Shown here: positions 1-11,932 of the stretch, in pieces
Position numbering within the stretch: position 1 is the first letter of the stretch
Layout: each line of letters begins with the position of its first letter
Source of the DNA: Terana coerulea
Lineage: Eukaryota; Basidiomycota; Agaricomycetes; Polyporales; Phanerochaetaceae
DNA length: 64,000 nucleotides
Assembly: GCA_024811115.1 (NCBI GenBank)
Contig: JAKOGH010001195.1
Coordinates: 1-64,000 of the forward strand
Direction: 5' to 3'
Notes under the pieces: generated by a model
The model's input: only the letters and a program-made list of their open reading frames with translations
What the model was told of the DNA's origin: nothing
The model's database searches: none
Program-made: the position numbers and the translations under genes

Positions 1-2600
1 CAGTCCATCTTTCCCGCTACGTGGATGAGTCCGTCATCCACGAAGAATTGAATGGTCGTGTGACCATTCGCTGATCTCTTTGGGGGTCCAATCGTGCCTT
101 AGCACGTGCCTCGCCATCGTGTGATATTTTGATCACGCGCTTTGTGGCTGCCACCTTGTGTAGCCACGGCGCTATGTATAGACCGGTCAGTATCGGGGAC
201 AGGGCTGATCCTGCCCGACACCAGTCGAGAAGTCCATGGGATCCATTTGTTTCCCATTGAATATGAACTGTGTTTGTCTGTCGACAAGGTAGTTCTCAAA
301 ATAGGAACACAGCGCCTTGTTAAAGCCCTGTTTCCTTAAGATGCCGGCCATCAGCTCGTGGTTGATGGAAGGGAAGAATGCGAGACATCCAGAAGCAAGG
401 GCGGATGACTCCATGCCTGCTTCCATGCCTGTTTAATGTTGTGCACGAGTTGAATGCCCGCGTCCGTTGTGCTGTGCTGCATTGTGCCTCCGAACTGATT
501 CGGGTGCATGATGCCATACTTCTGTCCGTCAAACTGCATGCGTCTGGCGATGAGTTTTCCAATAATTTTCCTAGGCAGTTTAGGAGAACGATCGGTCTGT
601 AAGCCTTAGCCTTCGTATAATCGGGCTTGTTTGGCTTTGGGATTACAACAGTTCTCGACTGTTTGAATATTCTGGGTGGACCCCAAATCGTATGCACGCA
701 TTGAAATAAGCCAAAATAGGCCTCTCCATGTCGATTTCATCTCCTCCTCACCATAGGGAGTTCTCTCGCATCCGTAACGATGCGCTTCAGCCAGAACCAT
801 GACACATTATCTGGGCCAGGCGCTGAGAAGTTACTTGTGAGCGCCAATTCCTTCCGCAGCTCGTGCCTGCTGAAGTTCTTGAACTCTCTCTCCTCGTGGT
901 TTCAAATTCACCGAGTATGGACATATCCACTTTGCGTGGATTTTCCGGTGTAAACTGTTCCTGGAAGAGTTTTCCTAGTTTCTCTTCCGAATCAGCCCGG
1001 CTCGCCCTGTCTGTCGACAAGGCCTGTGTTCGCAGACACTTTCTGGGTTTGGTCCACTCGACCATGTCCCAAATTCTTGATGAATGACACTTGGCGATAA
1101 CCTTGTCAAACATCTTGGTTTTAGCTTTGGAGACCGCTCAGCTAATCTTTTGCCTGCTTTTCGACCACTTCCTTGTGATCGTCGCACAGCGCATCAATTT
1201 CATCAATCCTCATGGCCCATGAACCCACCTCCTCGTGTTCAGGCCATGCGATGATGTTCTTTCTCAGCCTGGACCTCTCTGTCCTCCATGCTGATCTCTG
1301 TTTTAGTGCATTGCGCTGCTCGCCTGCCCGCTTATTGCACTCGCTTGTCCACCAAGATTTAGACTTGGCGCACTTTTTAGGGGTCTAGCGTGCTCCCCAC
1401 AAGGTTTCAAAGATCTGTTCGATCTTGTCCGCACTCCTCCACGTGCTCAGCCGACGTGAACCAATCTTCGGAAATTGGTGAAGCGTTGTTTAACGCCGCC
1501 TAACTTCTTTCACGAATAAGCCACCTTCAATAGACCCTCTTTTGACAGTAGGGACGATTTCCGGCTCGACTTCTATGGGCATCTGCCACTCTAGGACTGC
1601 ATGATCGCTTCCTCGCCGTTCATGCATTTTAACGTTTAGGTTCCCGTACTCTCCGAGTTTCGGGTCCACCCAAACCAGATCCAGGACCCCCTTTCGTAGT
1701 TTCACGTTATGTGATTCCCACGTGGCCGGTCCCCTTTGTCGTTTAGAAGCACGAGCTCCATGTACGTTTCTGCCAAATCAATGAGGTCTAGGCTCGATTG
1801 TTTGTTCTTATCTCGTTGCTCCTTCCTGAATCAACGAGTTTCGCTCCTGATGATCCCAATATGGGTGCCTCAGGTTGAAATCTCCTGCCATGAACGCAAT
1901 TGGAGGAAGATCCTCCGCATGGTCTTGCAGGTACTTGACTGCGCTAAACGTTTACCGTCATTGTACACATTGAGAACGTGAATTCCTTGTCTTGGAACTG
2001 CATGCTTACGCACACAATGTCCTTATGTTTGACACAGCTTAGTCGATACTTGTGGGCTTGTGGATGCCCACTTCCTATTAATGTAAACGGACACTCTAGA
2101 TGTCTCGCTTGCTCCTAAACATATGAAGTTCGATGTTTACATGTCTGGTGATACTCATCATGCATCTTTGTTTGTGCTTGAGGCGACATTCTTGATGAAG
2201 CCCCAAAAGGTTCCTGGACGCATATGATGTCATGGTCTAGATTTCTTTCTAGGAGCATGTTTAGGTTCGCTCTAGAATTCTGGACATTAGCGCTGATGCA
2301 TTTTAATGCCTCAGGCTTCGTCTCTATTTCCGCTTCAGACTCGCTTCCACGGTCCGTCTCAGATGGCTCTTTTGAGTTCTTTTCACTTCTGTCCCCTCCT
2401 TCCTCGTAGCGTCTACGCAGTGCGTCGACGTCAAGGTCGGTGGTAGGGAGTGAATGCTACTGGTTGGGGATTTTCGTCCTCCTCCATGATTTCCTCAATA
2501 GATACGCTCCGATGTCTCGGTGTACCTTTATTTAGGTTAATGCAAGCGCTAACGGACGCTCGTTCTTTCTCTCTAGACGCCATGTCTACCATGTTACTTG
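1..2600 (-). pseudogene. Retrotransposon ORF2: endonuclease plus reverse transcriptase, broken
   Basis: Read right to left. Endonuclease: a stretch near 1890-1830 reads AFMAGDFNLRHPYWD, the GDFN motif of APE-type endonucleases, and near 1620 SDHAVLEW matches the terminal SDH motif. Reverse transcriptase: fingers near 650-560 (VVIPKPNKPD, then YRPIVLLNCLGKLLE), palm motif A near 390-370 (LDVSHSFPSINHE-like across frames), motif B near 210-170 (SALSPILTGLYIAPW), and the catalytic FVDD near 45-20. The pieces lie in different frames with in-frame stops, so it is a degraded copy. The domain continues left of base 1, where thumb and any RNase H would be. Confidence 0.85.
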
Positions 2601-2689
2601 GTCGGCTGGGGGTTTAGAGGCGGCGATGGGATAAGATCAACATCGGATGAATTGTAATACATAAGACACGTTGGTATGGTGCACGTATT

Positions 2690-5462
2690 ATTCTACAACG
2701 AGCTCGGCCCGCTGGGCGCGTTCTCACATGTCGTCAAGACTAGACCCTTCCCGGGACGGAGGCCTACGGGCGCCCCCTTCCTGGTCATGGTCGCATTCAG
2801 GCGTCGCCTTCCGATGCAACGCCGCCCTGTGAACTCGAGCCTGAAGGGCCTGCGCCCCGCTCTTTCCTCCTTGCTTCTGGGCTCGTTTAGCGAGGCGGTC
2901 CCCACTATACTTGCCCTGAAGCTCATAGATCCCCCGGCGAGTACGCCGGCGGGTGATCCTGAGGCGTGGGGTCCCTCGAGTGCTGATGGTACTTGCACTT
3001 CTTGGACACCGGCGCGTGGCCAGCGTTGCAAGAAGCGCAGAAGCTATGAGACACCGGGCACGGGCCGGTTGCTCGAACCTTGTTCTCGGCTCGGTACTTC
3101 ATGCACTCCGGGTGCTGGCAGTACGTCTCGTGGAGCCCCGTCATGTGAGGGCTTCGAGCAGATCATGCACATGGCATGCTTCGTGGTGCACGAGGAGGTG
3201 CCGTGGCCCCACCTGTAACACTTCGTGCGAACGAAGTGACCGCCTTCTGCTGCTTAAGCTCCACCGCGTAGGTGACGCCTTGCATCTGAACCTTTCTGAC
3301 CGCGCTGCCCGAGAGCCACGTCGACCATAACGATCCGTCCTCCTTGGCGTCATAGATTGCCGCCACAAACACGCCCGTCCCCCCCTCTGCTGAGTGAAGG
3401 TGGCCTTGGGTGACTGATGCGCCTCCAGGAGGACGTCTTTGAGCCACTCATTCCCGCACGCAGGGAATCGACAACTTCCTGCACACTAAAGTGATCCTTA
3501 GTGCGCTCGTTGAGAAGGGGAACCGCGAGAACATGGAGCTCCGCGATCCCGACGAAGTGCTTTAGTTCCGGCCAGGTTGCCCGAGCCAGATCATCCGCAT
3601 TCTGGGTGCTGATGAACCACTACGCTGCTGCGTTTAGGTTCTCCAGCACAGCGTCTGAGCAACGCTGCTGGAGGGTGATGTCGACGTGACTCCCCTCCTT
3701 CCAGAAGACGTTGGTGACCCCATTGGCTTTCGCCTCCGGGGTTGCCGCCGTCACATCTTCGAAGTGCTTAACGATCTCCTCCTGAGACCGCCGCCCCCTA
3801 TACTCCGTGCCGAATGACACGCGGATTGTCCGGTTGGCGTTTGGCGGTGCATGCACCTGCGCTGACGCTCTTCGGAGACGGTTCTTCGGGGCAGAAGCCT
3901 GCGCAGATGCAAGCTTACCCGAGCGTGGGGCTCCAGCAGCGGCGACCTCGGGTCAAGCACGCCTCCGGTCAGAGTCGACTGCCGATTGGCAGCCAAGTCG
4001 ATCTCGATGGGCCTCGAGGAAGACCCTCGCGGCAGCAAGGCGGGGTTAAGCTCAGCTCTATCGTCCTGCGCTACGCGCGCTTCGAACGAGAACAGAGCCT
4101 GGAGTTTGTCGGCTGACCGAGAACGAGATGTTCGCAGCCTTGACGAGGGAATGGACCTTCGAGACCCTCCAACGTCATGTTGGCGGGTATCCCGAGAGGG
4201 TGCTGGTAGATGGGTGCTTGCACCGGGCCTCGGCCTCAATGCGCGTCTTTAGCCCTCGCCCGCATCCTGATGGGCCGAGCGGCGCGTACAACGGCGTTGG
4301 CATTTTCCTCTGCGAGGATCCTGCGTCGGCGGTGTACCGGATGTGGATGATGGTGGCCCAGCCGGTAGTGCATGCCCTTCGACAAACGTCGGGCCAACCC
4401 TCCCACGAAACCGGCGGTTGCGGCTGCCGACCGGCAGCCGCTGCCTGAAATCCCCTAGGGACTTCTTCATGAATGCGTGCGACCCAGCCACGCTCTCCAG
4501 CGTCCTGGTCGCCACGCCCTCTAGCTTCAGCGAATCTCTGGTCGAGACCCGCGCACAGCTCGTTGTACTGCCGCTTGCTCTCCGCTGGCAGTCTCCTTCA
4601 GTGCTCATCGAGCCTCTCCCGCCTCCTTCAGCTGCTTCCGAAGGTGAGCTCGTCCTGTACGGTCTCGAGCTTGTATTCCGCGTAGTCCACCGGCCGAGGG
4701 AGTCTCGGAGGAACCGACGGGATGATCTTCTCGACGAGAAGAGTCCTTCGCGTGTGTGAGAAGAAGGGGACAAGGTCCCCGTCTTCTCGCGACAACTTCT
4801 TCATCACATCCCCGGATGGGAGTCCGAACTCGACATCGGATCACTGTTGATGATCCACCACCTCGCATACTTTCCTGCCTTCCCTAGCTCATCATGAGCC
4901 AGGACGATCAGATCGAGTACGTCTTCCCGATCCGCTTAGCGGCCACATCGAGCGGGGTGTTGTCTTCCACCTCCATCTCGTCCTCGTCCTCCTCTTCCGA
5001 GTCCTCCTGGATGGAGCTCAACTCGTCAGACGGTTGCCACTCGGGTCCTCCTGCACAAACTCAAATGTGCTGGATTCTCTCGATTGCGGTAGCGGCACGT
5101 TCTGTGCCGTTACTTCTGTTAGAACCCCTATCCGAGATTCAATTTTATATAAAATACTCACTTTCGGGTCACGGGACTCTCCAGCCAGCATCTCTTGCTC
5201 ATTGAGGAACATCTTGTGTTCCCTGGGAAGGTGGATGGAATTTCTTCCTCCGCCGCCTGGCCTCCCTCATCATTGATGACGATCGGAGACTGCCTTCCAT
5301 ACCTTCATCCTCGGGCAAGAAGCCCGTGAGCGAGGAGTGGCGACACGTACTCGGTGTAGTTATCCGAGTACTGGGACAGGAAGGGACATCACCGGGTAGC
5401 CTTTTGGGCAGATCCGGGAGCCTTCCGACTAACTCAGTGAAGTTCGACTGTTGAGACGACAT
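2690..5462 (-). pseudogene. Retrotransposon ORF1 (gag-like) with zinc knuckle, broken
   Basis: Minus-strand open pieces at 5462-5199, 5212-5018, 4868-4605, 4773-4249, 3856-3620, 3447-3163 and 3144-2923 form a chain upstream of ORF2. The last contains a cysteine/histidine cluster (CASCNAGH..KKC) like the CCHC knuckles that end ORF1 proteins of fungal LINEs. The 3856-3620 piece (RTIRVSFGTEYRG) resembles the folded part of such gag proteins. Frames switch between pieces and no single long ORF survives. The role, RNA binding and particle formation, is inferred from position and the knuckle. Confidence 0.65.
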
Positions 5463-5952
5463 TCTTGTTGAAACCTTAGTGCGAGACAGTAGCAGTAGCT
5501 GATTGCGCTGCCTCTCACCGCCCTCCTGAGGGGTAGGTACTTATACCTTTCCCTCCTTTCACGCCATAACCCATGAGGCTCGGCCGACCTGGATCTCACA
5601 TAGCCGGCCCTCGTCTGCCTGCTCTGCTGCTTCCATTTCATAACTCAGTTCGACCCAAGCGTTCGGACTGATGTTGAGAACAACGATTTTATTGGTAAAT
5701 AATCTCGTAACACTGTACGTACAGGATTGAACCCTATACTACTGCCCCCGGTCTGCATCCCTGCATTCGAAGTCAGATCTGTCCGAGCGATCGCAACCAC
5801 GCTTTTTAAGCGTGATCGCAAGCGCCCGTACTCCGCCCCCTGTGCCCACTGCTGCCAGCGGGCTCAAACCCCTGCATTGCTGCTGGGGGGCCTTATTGCT
5901 TTTCCGTGCAAACGGTGCCCTCTCAATACGAGGGCAAACTTATGCTGGTGGG
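5463..5952. other. No gene recognised between retroelement and hAT insertion
   Basis: No supported coding signal. The right part (about 5755-5950) reads as an open, cysteine-containing frame on the plus strand and may be a fragment of another decayed repeat into which the hAT element inserted. I could not identify it. Confidence 0.4.
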
Positions 5953-5960
5953 GGCACCAG
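5953..5960. repeat. Target-site duplication, left copy (GGCACCAG)
   Basis: Eight bases identical to those at 6625-6632, directly abutting the left terminal inverted repeat of the hAT-type element. Confidence 0.93.
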
Positions 5961-6624
5961 TAGTGTTGCCGGTTCAGTTCAGTTCGGTTCGGGTCCATTT
6001 TGTCCAAACCAGAACCAGAACCAAGTGTTTAGCAGCCGAACCTGAACCGAACTGAACTGAACCAGCATGAACTGGTTCGGTTGGTTCAGTTCAGGGTTCG
6101 AACTGGTTCGAACCATTGAACCATGTATATATCAGCTTTACTCTGTCAAATCAGTATAATTGCAATGGTAGATTATAATAGAGTTATATATTGACATCTA
6201 GAAGAGTTTGTATAGTGCAAAAGCCTTACATTATGATGTTTTGAAGCTCAGTGTCTGATAGAGGCTGCCAGTTGCCTTTTTGGCAGCTATTGATGGCATC
6301 ATATATACACCAAAACATAAGCAGAGTGACATTTGATGCTCAGTTTACAAGCACAACAATGAAAAAATAGTTTAGACATGCTATAGTAAGTAAGTTCATG
6401 TACTTTTCTCATGAATCCCAGTACAAATACACTACATAACATATACATGGTTCACGGTTGAACCGGTTCGAACTTGGTTCAGAGCGTGACAGCCATGCCC
6501 CGAACCAAGAACCGAACCAAGTTATCTAGAGGCCGAACCAGAACCGAACCAAACTGAACCACACGGTTCGGTTCATCGGTTCTGGTTCTGAACCGCCGAA
6601 CCGAACTGAACTTCGGCAACACTA
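5961..6624. mobile_element. Non-autonomous hAT-type element (664 bp)
   Basis: The element begins TAGTGTTGCCG at 5961 and ends with its exact complement CGGCAACACTA at 6624, giving 11-bp perfect terminal inverted repeats that continue imperfectly inward (GTTCAGTTC/GGTTC-rich). It is bracketed by an exact 8-bp direct repeat GGCACCAG, the target-site length of hAT transposons; a TAG/CAG-TG start is usual for that superfamily. There is no transposase frame inside. The ends (about 5970-6120 and 6450-6610) are packed with GGTTC/GAACC pentamers, possible subterminal transposase sites, while the centre is AT-rich. It would depend on a transposase encoded elsewhere. The intact duplication suggests a fairly recent insertion. 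Confidence 0.93.
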
Positions 6625-6632
6625 GGCACCAG
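6625..6632. repeat. Target-site duplication, right copy (GGCACCAG)
   Basis: Eight bases identical to those at 5953-5960, directly abutting the right terminal inverted repeat of the hAT-type element. Confidence 0.93.
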
Positions 6633-7244
6633 CGACGACGAACGTCTCCGGGCTGCCCACCAGCTACGTGAGGGCGACTCAGAGCCATTCAGGCCCGAAG
6701 CCGCCCACCCGCTAGAGCGGGCAAGAAGCCTCGGGACCCTCCATTGACGGGGAAACCGAGAAACCTAAAAGAAAAGAGGGATCAGTATACTACTTGGATA
6801 AAAGACAGACCTTCTAAGAGATGAAAATGAACACTGCAGAGGGTGAGTGGCTCGACAGCGAGCTCAGACGACACGGGCGTCTAAGGCGATGGTGGTAGTA
6901 CGAAGTCAAGGAGGGGAGGCGACAGCGACCTCGCCGCTCCCAGTATAATACCACTTGGCACCTACCATCATCGCTCCGACATCATCCAGCACGAGCTGTA
7001 ATTTTCCCTCCGACATCGGTGAGTACAATTAAAATCTGGGAGGGTGACTAATTTTATAAGAGTCATATTTTTAAAGGCTTTACCTTCGACTGGTCACCCC
7101 TATCGACATCGCAAACCTGGAATGCCTCTAGATAACCAGGGATCACTCCAAAACTACAACACGGCCTTGTGCAGTGAGCCCTCTCTTCATCAAGCTTCAG
7201 GGCAAGTTTAGCAACTATGTGTCGATTTCGAGACTGCGGTCTTT
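6633..7244. other. No gene recognised
   Basis: No open frame with recognisable content. The first 100 bases continue the sequence interrupted by the hAT element. Confidence 0.4.
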
Positions 7245-7682
7245 CTAGCCTGATGGATAGGCTGCATTGACACCGTCTCTGTAGTTATCATGAGGCAGCT
7301 GGGGATTTTCCTTCAGCGTTTCAACAACAGTGTACGCAGTAGGGTCTCCCACTTGATTAGATAGGCCTGCTAACGTAATAAAGCTTGTACCTGGCACTGT
7401 GTAGGCCAGGCTCTCTCGTCCTAGCGTCGTCTTGGGCGGCTCTTGCCATTTGTCGAAGTTTTGCATGTAGTTCAACATCCTGTAATTTCTTGGAGTCGGG
7501 GCCCGGCATCCGTTCTTGCGCCGTTCGTGCAATGTAGAGGTGAGTCCCAGTGAGAATCGACAATGTGGAGAGATGTTTAGAAACGCGCTCACCGTCATTG
7601 AGGGCAGAAGAGGACAGCTGCGCTCAGGAACGGAAAAACTGGAAGGATAGGAACAGATAGGCACATATAGCGCCCGTCGCAA
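7245..7682 (-). CDS. Unidentified ORF or exon (145 codons)
   Basis: An open minus-strand frame whose last 60 codons look coding (ordinary composition, few rare residues; segments such as LAYTVPGTSF and YTVVETLKENPQ). Its first part is less convincing and may include intron. It lies just downstream of another weak spliced frame on the same strand (8102-7688) and could be a further exon set of the same gene or a relic. I recognise no domain. Confidence 0.25.
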   Translation of the reverse strand: MRRALYVPICSYPSSFSVPERSCPLLPSMTVSAFLNISPHCRFSLGLTSTLHERRKNGCRAPTPRNYRMLNYMQNFDKWQEPPKTTLGRESLAYTVPGTSFITLAGLSNQVGDPTAYTVVETLKENPQLPHDNYRDGVNAAYPSG

Positions 7683-7687
7683 AACGT

Positions 7688-8102
7688 TCAGAATCGCTCT
7701 TGTATGTGAGGGTATGTAAGGAAATGTTTCTCATTGTGTGCTATATATACATTCGTATCTAGCAGTTCCGATCCGAAATACATCCTATCCAGCGTGCTGT
7801 GGTCAACTAGAACTGCGAGACCTGCTAAGTCGATGATATTAGGTAAATGTAAAGGTTGTCTGTACATAGCACTCACGAGACTCGTGCTTGCAGAGCAGAC
7901 AGGCCGGCTTCGGTGGCGGGTAACTCTGAGCGCGGTTTTCGAGCTGCATCGACGTGGTCGCCAGTTGCGCGTATGAGGATGATCGATGAGGGGGTAGCTG
8001 AGTGACTTCCGACAGTACGAGGATGGTTGGGGATCTGTGTATAGCTTTAGTAGTGTATATGCCGAGCGCAGAAGGATATATCACACCGCATACGGGCCGC
8101 AA
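7688..8102 (-). CDS. Unidentified two-exon ORF (about 120 aa)
   Basis: Exon 1 (8102 to 7877) ends at a GTGAGT donor. An intron of about 52-55 nt with a CTAAT branch-like motif precedes exon 2 (about 7821 to 7688), and the reading frame is kept whichever of two adjacent AG acceptors is used. Exon 2 reads smoothly (for example LAVLVDHSTLDRMYFGSELL). There is no signal peptide or motif I can name. Frame conservation across a typical intron is the main support. Confidence 0.3.
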
Positions 8103-9965
8103 AATCTTGCTACATATCTCTATGGAATGGTAATGTCAGTTCAGTTTTGAATAGCTGTAGTTACGTACATCGTCTATACATGTAACCCTTCGACTTGCGT
8201 TGCTGCCACCTTTCGCGCGCATATTGAAGCTGAGTGACGACGTACCTGTGAGAGTGCCGTGCAGAGCCCTCCGTGTGATTTTGAGACGCATATATGCAGC
8301 CTTATCAGAACATTCATGTTTTCGGAATGCAACACTTACTGGTTACCTGCTGAGCCCGTAGTCTTTGCGCAGAGGATGCTCCCGGGTGACATCTGTCTAT
8401 GCTTGTCGAAGATGAAAGGCGGCAGACCGGTCGGGGAGGCGAACGGATGGCGGGGATGGCGGGGAAGGTAGAGATGGTAGTCGTGCGTAGCAAGGTGAAC
8501 TTGTCACTTGGGGCACGTTCGTCCTTCTTATGCTAAGCGCAAACTGCCGAGGGTTCCAGATTGGGAGCGGGGCGGGGGTAGGATCGGCGGGACGACAAGG
8601 GCAACAGGCGCGCGTTGAGGTGCGCAGAGCAGGATGCGCAACTCGCCACGACAAGGACGAGCAATGTTCGCATCGCGCTACGCGTCGCATGCATGACACT
8701 GCGCAATGGGGCTGGTCGCGTCGACATGAGCATCGTGACGCACGTCGAGCGGACGCGTCGGTGTCGGACGTCGCGATTATGTAACATCAAGCGCGCGGAC
8801 AAATAGGCCCAAATACGGTAAAAGCGGACAGAAACATATTCCATAACGTGTTTACATACAGGTGCGTTTGAGAACGGATATGCGCAATGTCGCTTCTCAC
8901 TGGGCGGTGAGTGCCGATGCATCACGCAAGTGCAACACATTTTGACGCTAGTTTGACAGCACTGCTTATAGCAAGCGGTCCGATGTCCATGCGGCGGTCT
9001 GCCAGCGGTTCGCTGCCACCGCAGTCAATGCTCGACGCCCGTATCAATTTTGCATACTAGAAATGATGCGGATTACGATGCAAATCGGCTGGACTGGAAT
9101 GCCTCTTGCATCTCTCAGTGCTCCCAGACGCAGGACCACACATCCCGTGAGACCCACTCACAATGATGGCTGCTGCAGGATTGATACCGTACTTCCCCAG
9201 GTTAGTCTGCATTCGCCCGCATGAAATCGCACGCTATTTCTCATGATTTCATGATGAATACACAGAAGATCGCTGAACTTAGCCCTCGTCGGCGGAAGCT
9301 TCCAAGCGTATTTAGGAGGAAGCCGCTTCAAGCACAGATGAGGTCAGGTTGTAATGATGCTGCAGGGTAAGTTTTTGATACGCCCCGCCCTCTCACAATT
9401 GGCTATTCACGTCATTGACAAGAACAGGTAGTCTGATCACGTTGTCGAAACCTGGGAGCAGCAACGCACAAACCTCGACTGGACATTCTAAACAGAATCC
9501 GTTTCAGTGGCACGATGTCGCCGCCTCGTGCATAATCTCGGCGTACGACCTTCCGATAGCCGTTGGTACATACATATGCAGCTTCTGAAGATAGAGTTGG
9601 ACAGCCTCAGCGTCTCAATGTCTGTCTAATGGGCTTTCAAGACTCCTTCGCTGCGGTCTGGAGGGCCTGTATGATGGAGCGATGGTCCCTGGCCATAGAC
9701 TGCATTGTTGCGCGGCTTCGCACATGGTTTCAGACTCATGATAGGCGAGTCTAGTATGCAGCCTCACGTAACACGACTTTTTTCTCATCATTACATTACT
9801 ACTGACCTCACAGCCTTAGGGAGACTATCAAAAAACTCGCGGCGTCTTGAACCTAGGAGTTTACGTGGTGCCTAACCTGGCGTCTCGATGACAGGGATCG
9901 CGGGTCAGTGGTGCACATAAAGCCTGCATGGACTCGTCTGCGTCAAGGAGCCGCACATTCTCCCC
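8103..9965. other. No gene recognised; upstream region of the secreted-protein gene
   Basis: Short open frames on both strands only, none with recognisable content. The last 60 bases before 9966 hold a weak TATA-like CATAAAG at about 9916-9922, about 45 bases upstream of the start codon. Confidence 0.4.
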
Positions 9966-10573
9966 ATGCGCTTCTCATATTTCTCATCGCTGCTATCCTT
10001 GACCCTCGCGGCCCAGAGCCTTGCAGCTCCGAGGTTAGGACGCCGTCAGAGTAGCGGCAACATCATTGCTCCCACAGATGGGTCCAGCATAGCCGCAGGC
10101 AGCTCGTTTCCCTTCACATTGGCGAACTTTTTCGGCTGGCACGGCCTTTGCACCCCAGGGTATACCGAAGTGTCGGTTTATCTCGCACTGAACCGCCCTA
10201 CCGATTCCAATCTCAATTCGACTCACCAATTGCCGGAGAGTGACTTTATCTACCACTTTGGAGATTACACGGTCACCGATATCTCTGGTAAGTGAAAGAG
10301 TGGTTCAGCGTAAGGACTTGGCTTATACTTCTGTTGATTCCTAGGGCTTCCGGACAGGGGCTCGCCTCCTTCAAGCTTGACGATGCCTGACCTTGGAGCG
10401 CAGTTGAACGGCGCAGAGGTTTACCTTGCTGTGGTCGAGACTATCGGCGCCTGCCAGGTGAGTGGTTATATGTGCCTCTTGACCCTTATTCTGACTACGA
10501 ATTATGATAGCCGCAACAAGCTAACATAACGGACTACAACGTGGATTCCGTAGGGCTTTTGTACAGCGAATAA
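9966..10573 (+). CDS. Small secreted protein A (165 aa, three exons)
   Basis: Exons 9966-10287, 10345-10457 and 10511-10573 join in frame through two introns (57 and 53 nt, GTAAGT and GTGAGT donors). The start is the first ATG and gives a clear signal peptide: MRFSY, a hydrophobic run, then AAP near residue 19-21, followed by a dibasic RR typical of Kex2 processing. The mature part carries GSSIAAGSSFPF near the N-terminus and SLTMPDL..YLAVVETIGAC toward the C-terminus. That layout matches uncharacterised secreted proteins I associate with wood-decay Agaricomycetes, but no function is known to me. A paralog with the same exon phases lies at 11933-12544, so this is a tandem duplication. Likely secreted to the wall or medium. 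Confidence 0.8.
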
Positions 10574-11863
10574 GCGATGTCATACGATGTAGTATGGACA
10601 CCTGCCAGGCTAGACGGGGTTTCGAGTTGACCCAATCTGTTGCAACACCGCCGAGCTCGATTGTGATCTATGAGGTACTTCGTGAACCCGCACCAAACGA
10701 AGTCTGCTGGACACAACGCAATGCAATTCTCGTAAGCTGCGCGCGTACTTCATTGCGGCCTAAGCGACAAGCCGTAACGTTGATGAGTATGTGGAGTCGA
10801 GCGGTTGATTAAGGTTTTCACGTAGAACCGGGATCTTGATCATCAGTAGCCGCCTTTCTGTCACGAACCATCTCGAACCATCACCGTGTTGGTCGCGTTC
10901 GGACATCGTGACGGCTGTGGATGCCAACGTCGTTGGTGCTGGCAATTGCAAGTAAATCGACCATTCTGCGGGATACTCGGAGGCTCACGTTAATGCGGAA
11001 CCAGCCTTGCCCCAACCAAACGTATGTCCGCACTCAGTTCTCATTCTCAGTAATGACAAAATATTCAAGTGAGGTTTCCACTGGGTGAACCATTCCGCAG
11101 GGATCATGCCACGCCAGCCGTCTGACAAGGCCCGTCATAGAATTTCTCACACGGCTTCAATGGAGTTCGCCGCAGGCTTACCGTCCTTGAAGTGACCTTC
11201 TGCTCTACGCGGCTGCCGCTAGCTCGTAGCTGTCTACAAGAATCAAACGTGGGTACGCTCTAGCTGCTTCCAACAGGGACTTCTCACGATGGCCGTATGG
11301 AAAACACAGGCTAGTTTGTCCAAGCGGACTGTTTGTGCCTGGCGGTGCGCCCGCGTATGCGCCTCTGTTACGCCACGGAAATTGCACCGCTCAATTGTTG
11401 AGTCCAGAATGCAGAGGCTGCGTAAAGCGGCCCCAGTTGACCTTATACTGAATTAGATTTTGGATGAAACAGCCGCCGTATTGCTGGACATAGGCAAGAG
11501 CATCCAGCTCGACGATGCGTGTCCAAATGTCTCAGTTCCTTCACAGGCCAAAATTATGACTGAGGTCGAATCTCACTGTCAAGATGGCACCATAAGTACG
11601 CACAGCAAAACAAACCACAACGATTGTAAGGTTTATCAGGCCTAGGCTTCATACGTCCGGCCTTGGGTTTCTTGGCGTTTTGTCGTTGACGGAATCAACG
11701 CCTATCAAGGTACGCAAATGGTCTCACAGATGCATGAACGATCTCATTGGCTGGCTTGTTCATGCAACAGACAAATGCTGATGTTTCTTCAGATTTAATG
11801 CCCGGTCTGTCATATCCTGGGAACACCAACAGGCCCTGTTGTTGCGCTGCGGACGTTCTTGCG
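10574..11863. other. No gene recognised between secreted-protein paralogs
   Basis: Only short frames; nothing identifiable. A plus-strand frame at 11460-11645 is unconvincing. Confidence 0.4.
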
Positions 11864-11871
11864 TATATAAA
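11864..11871 (+). promoter_or_regulatory. TATA box of secreted protein B
   Basis: TATATAAA, 62 bases upstream of the ATG at 11933, spacing normal for a fungal TATA promoter. Confidence 0.6.
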
Positions 11872-11932
11872 CCTGCAAACCTGCTTCATCCTTTGCACAA
11901 CCCAAGTCAGTGTCTGACATCCACCGCCAGCA

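Larger units (their letters stand above)
1..5462 (-). mobile_element. Decayed LINE-type (Tad-like) non-LTR retrotransposon, truncated by window edge
   Basis: Two consecutive minus-strand coding blocks have the order expected of a fungal non-LTR retrotransposon: a gag-like ORF1 with a zinc knuckle (about 5460 to 2690), then ORF2 with an endonuclease followed by a reverse transcriptase (about 2600 to 1, running off the left edge). No long terminal repeats are visible. Neither ORF is continuous; stops and frame changes occur every few hundred bases, so this copy cannot be active as read. The order ORF1 zinc knuckle, APE-type endonuclease, RT fits the Tad/I group known from fungi; assignment to Tad is inference. 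The 5' end was not defined and the 3' end (rest of RT, possible RNase H, tail) lies outside the window. Confidence 0.85.

Noticed and set aside
2676..3330. Plus-strand frames of 180 and 125 codons
   Set aside because: Antisense shadows of the retrotransposon ORF1 zinc-knuckle region.
6050..6620. tRNA-like B-box sequences (GGTTCGAA)
   Set aside because: They are part of the GGTTC/GAACC arrays of the hAT element; no A box, acceptor stem or cloverleaf accompanies them.
8397..8940. Overlapping frames on both strands with Arg/Ser/Cys-rich translations
   Set aside because: Mutual shadows without splice sites or motifs.
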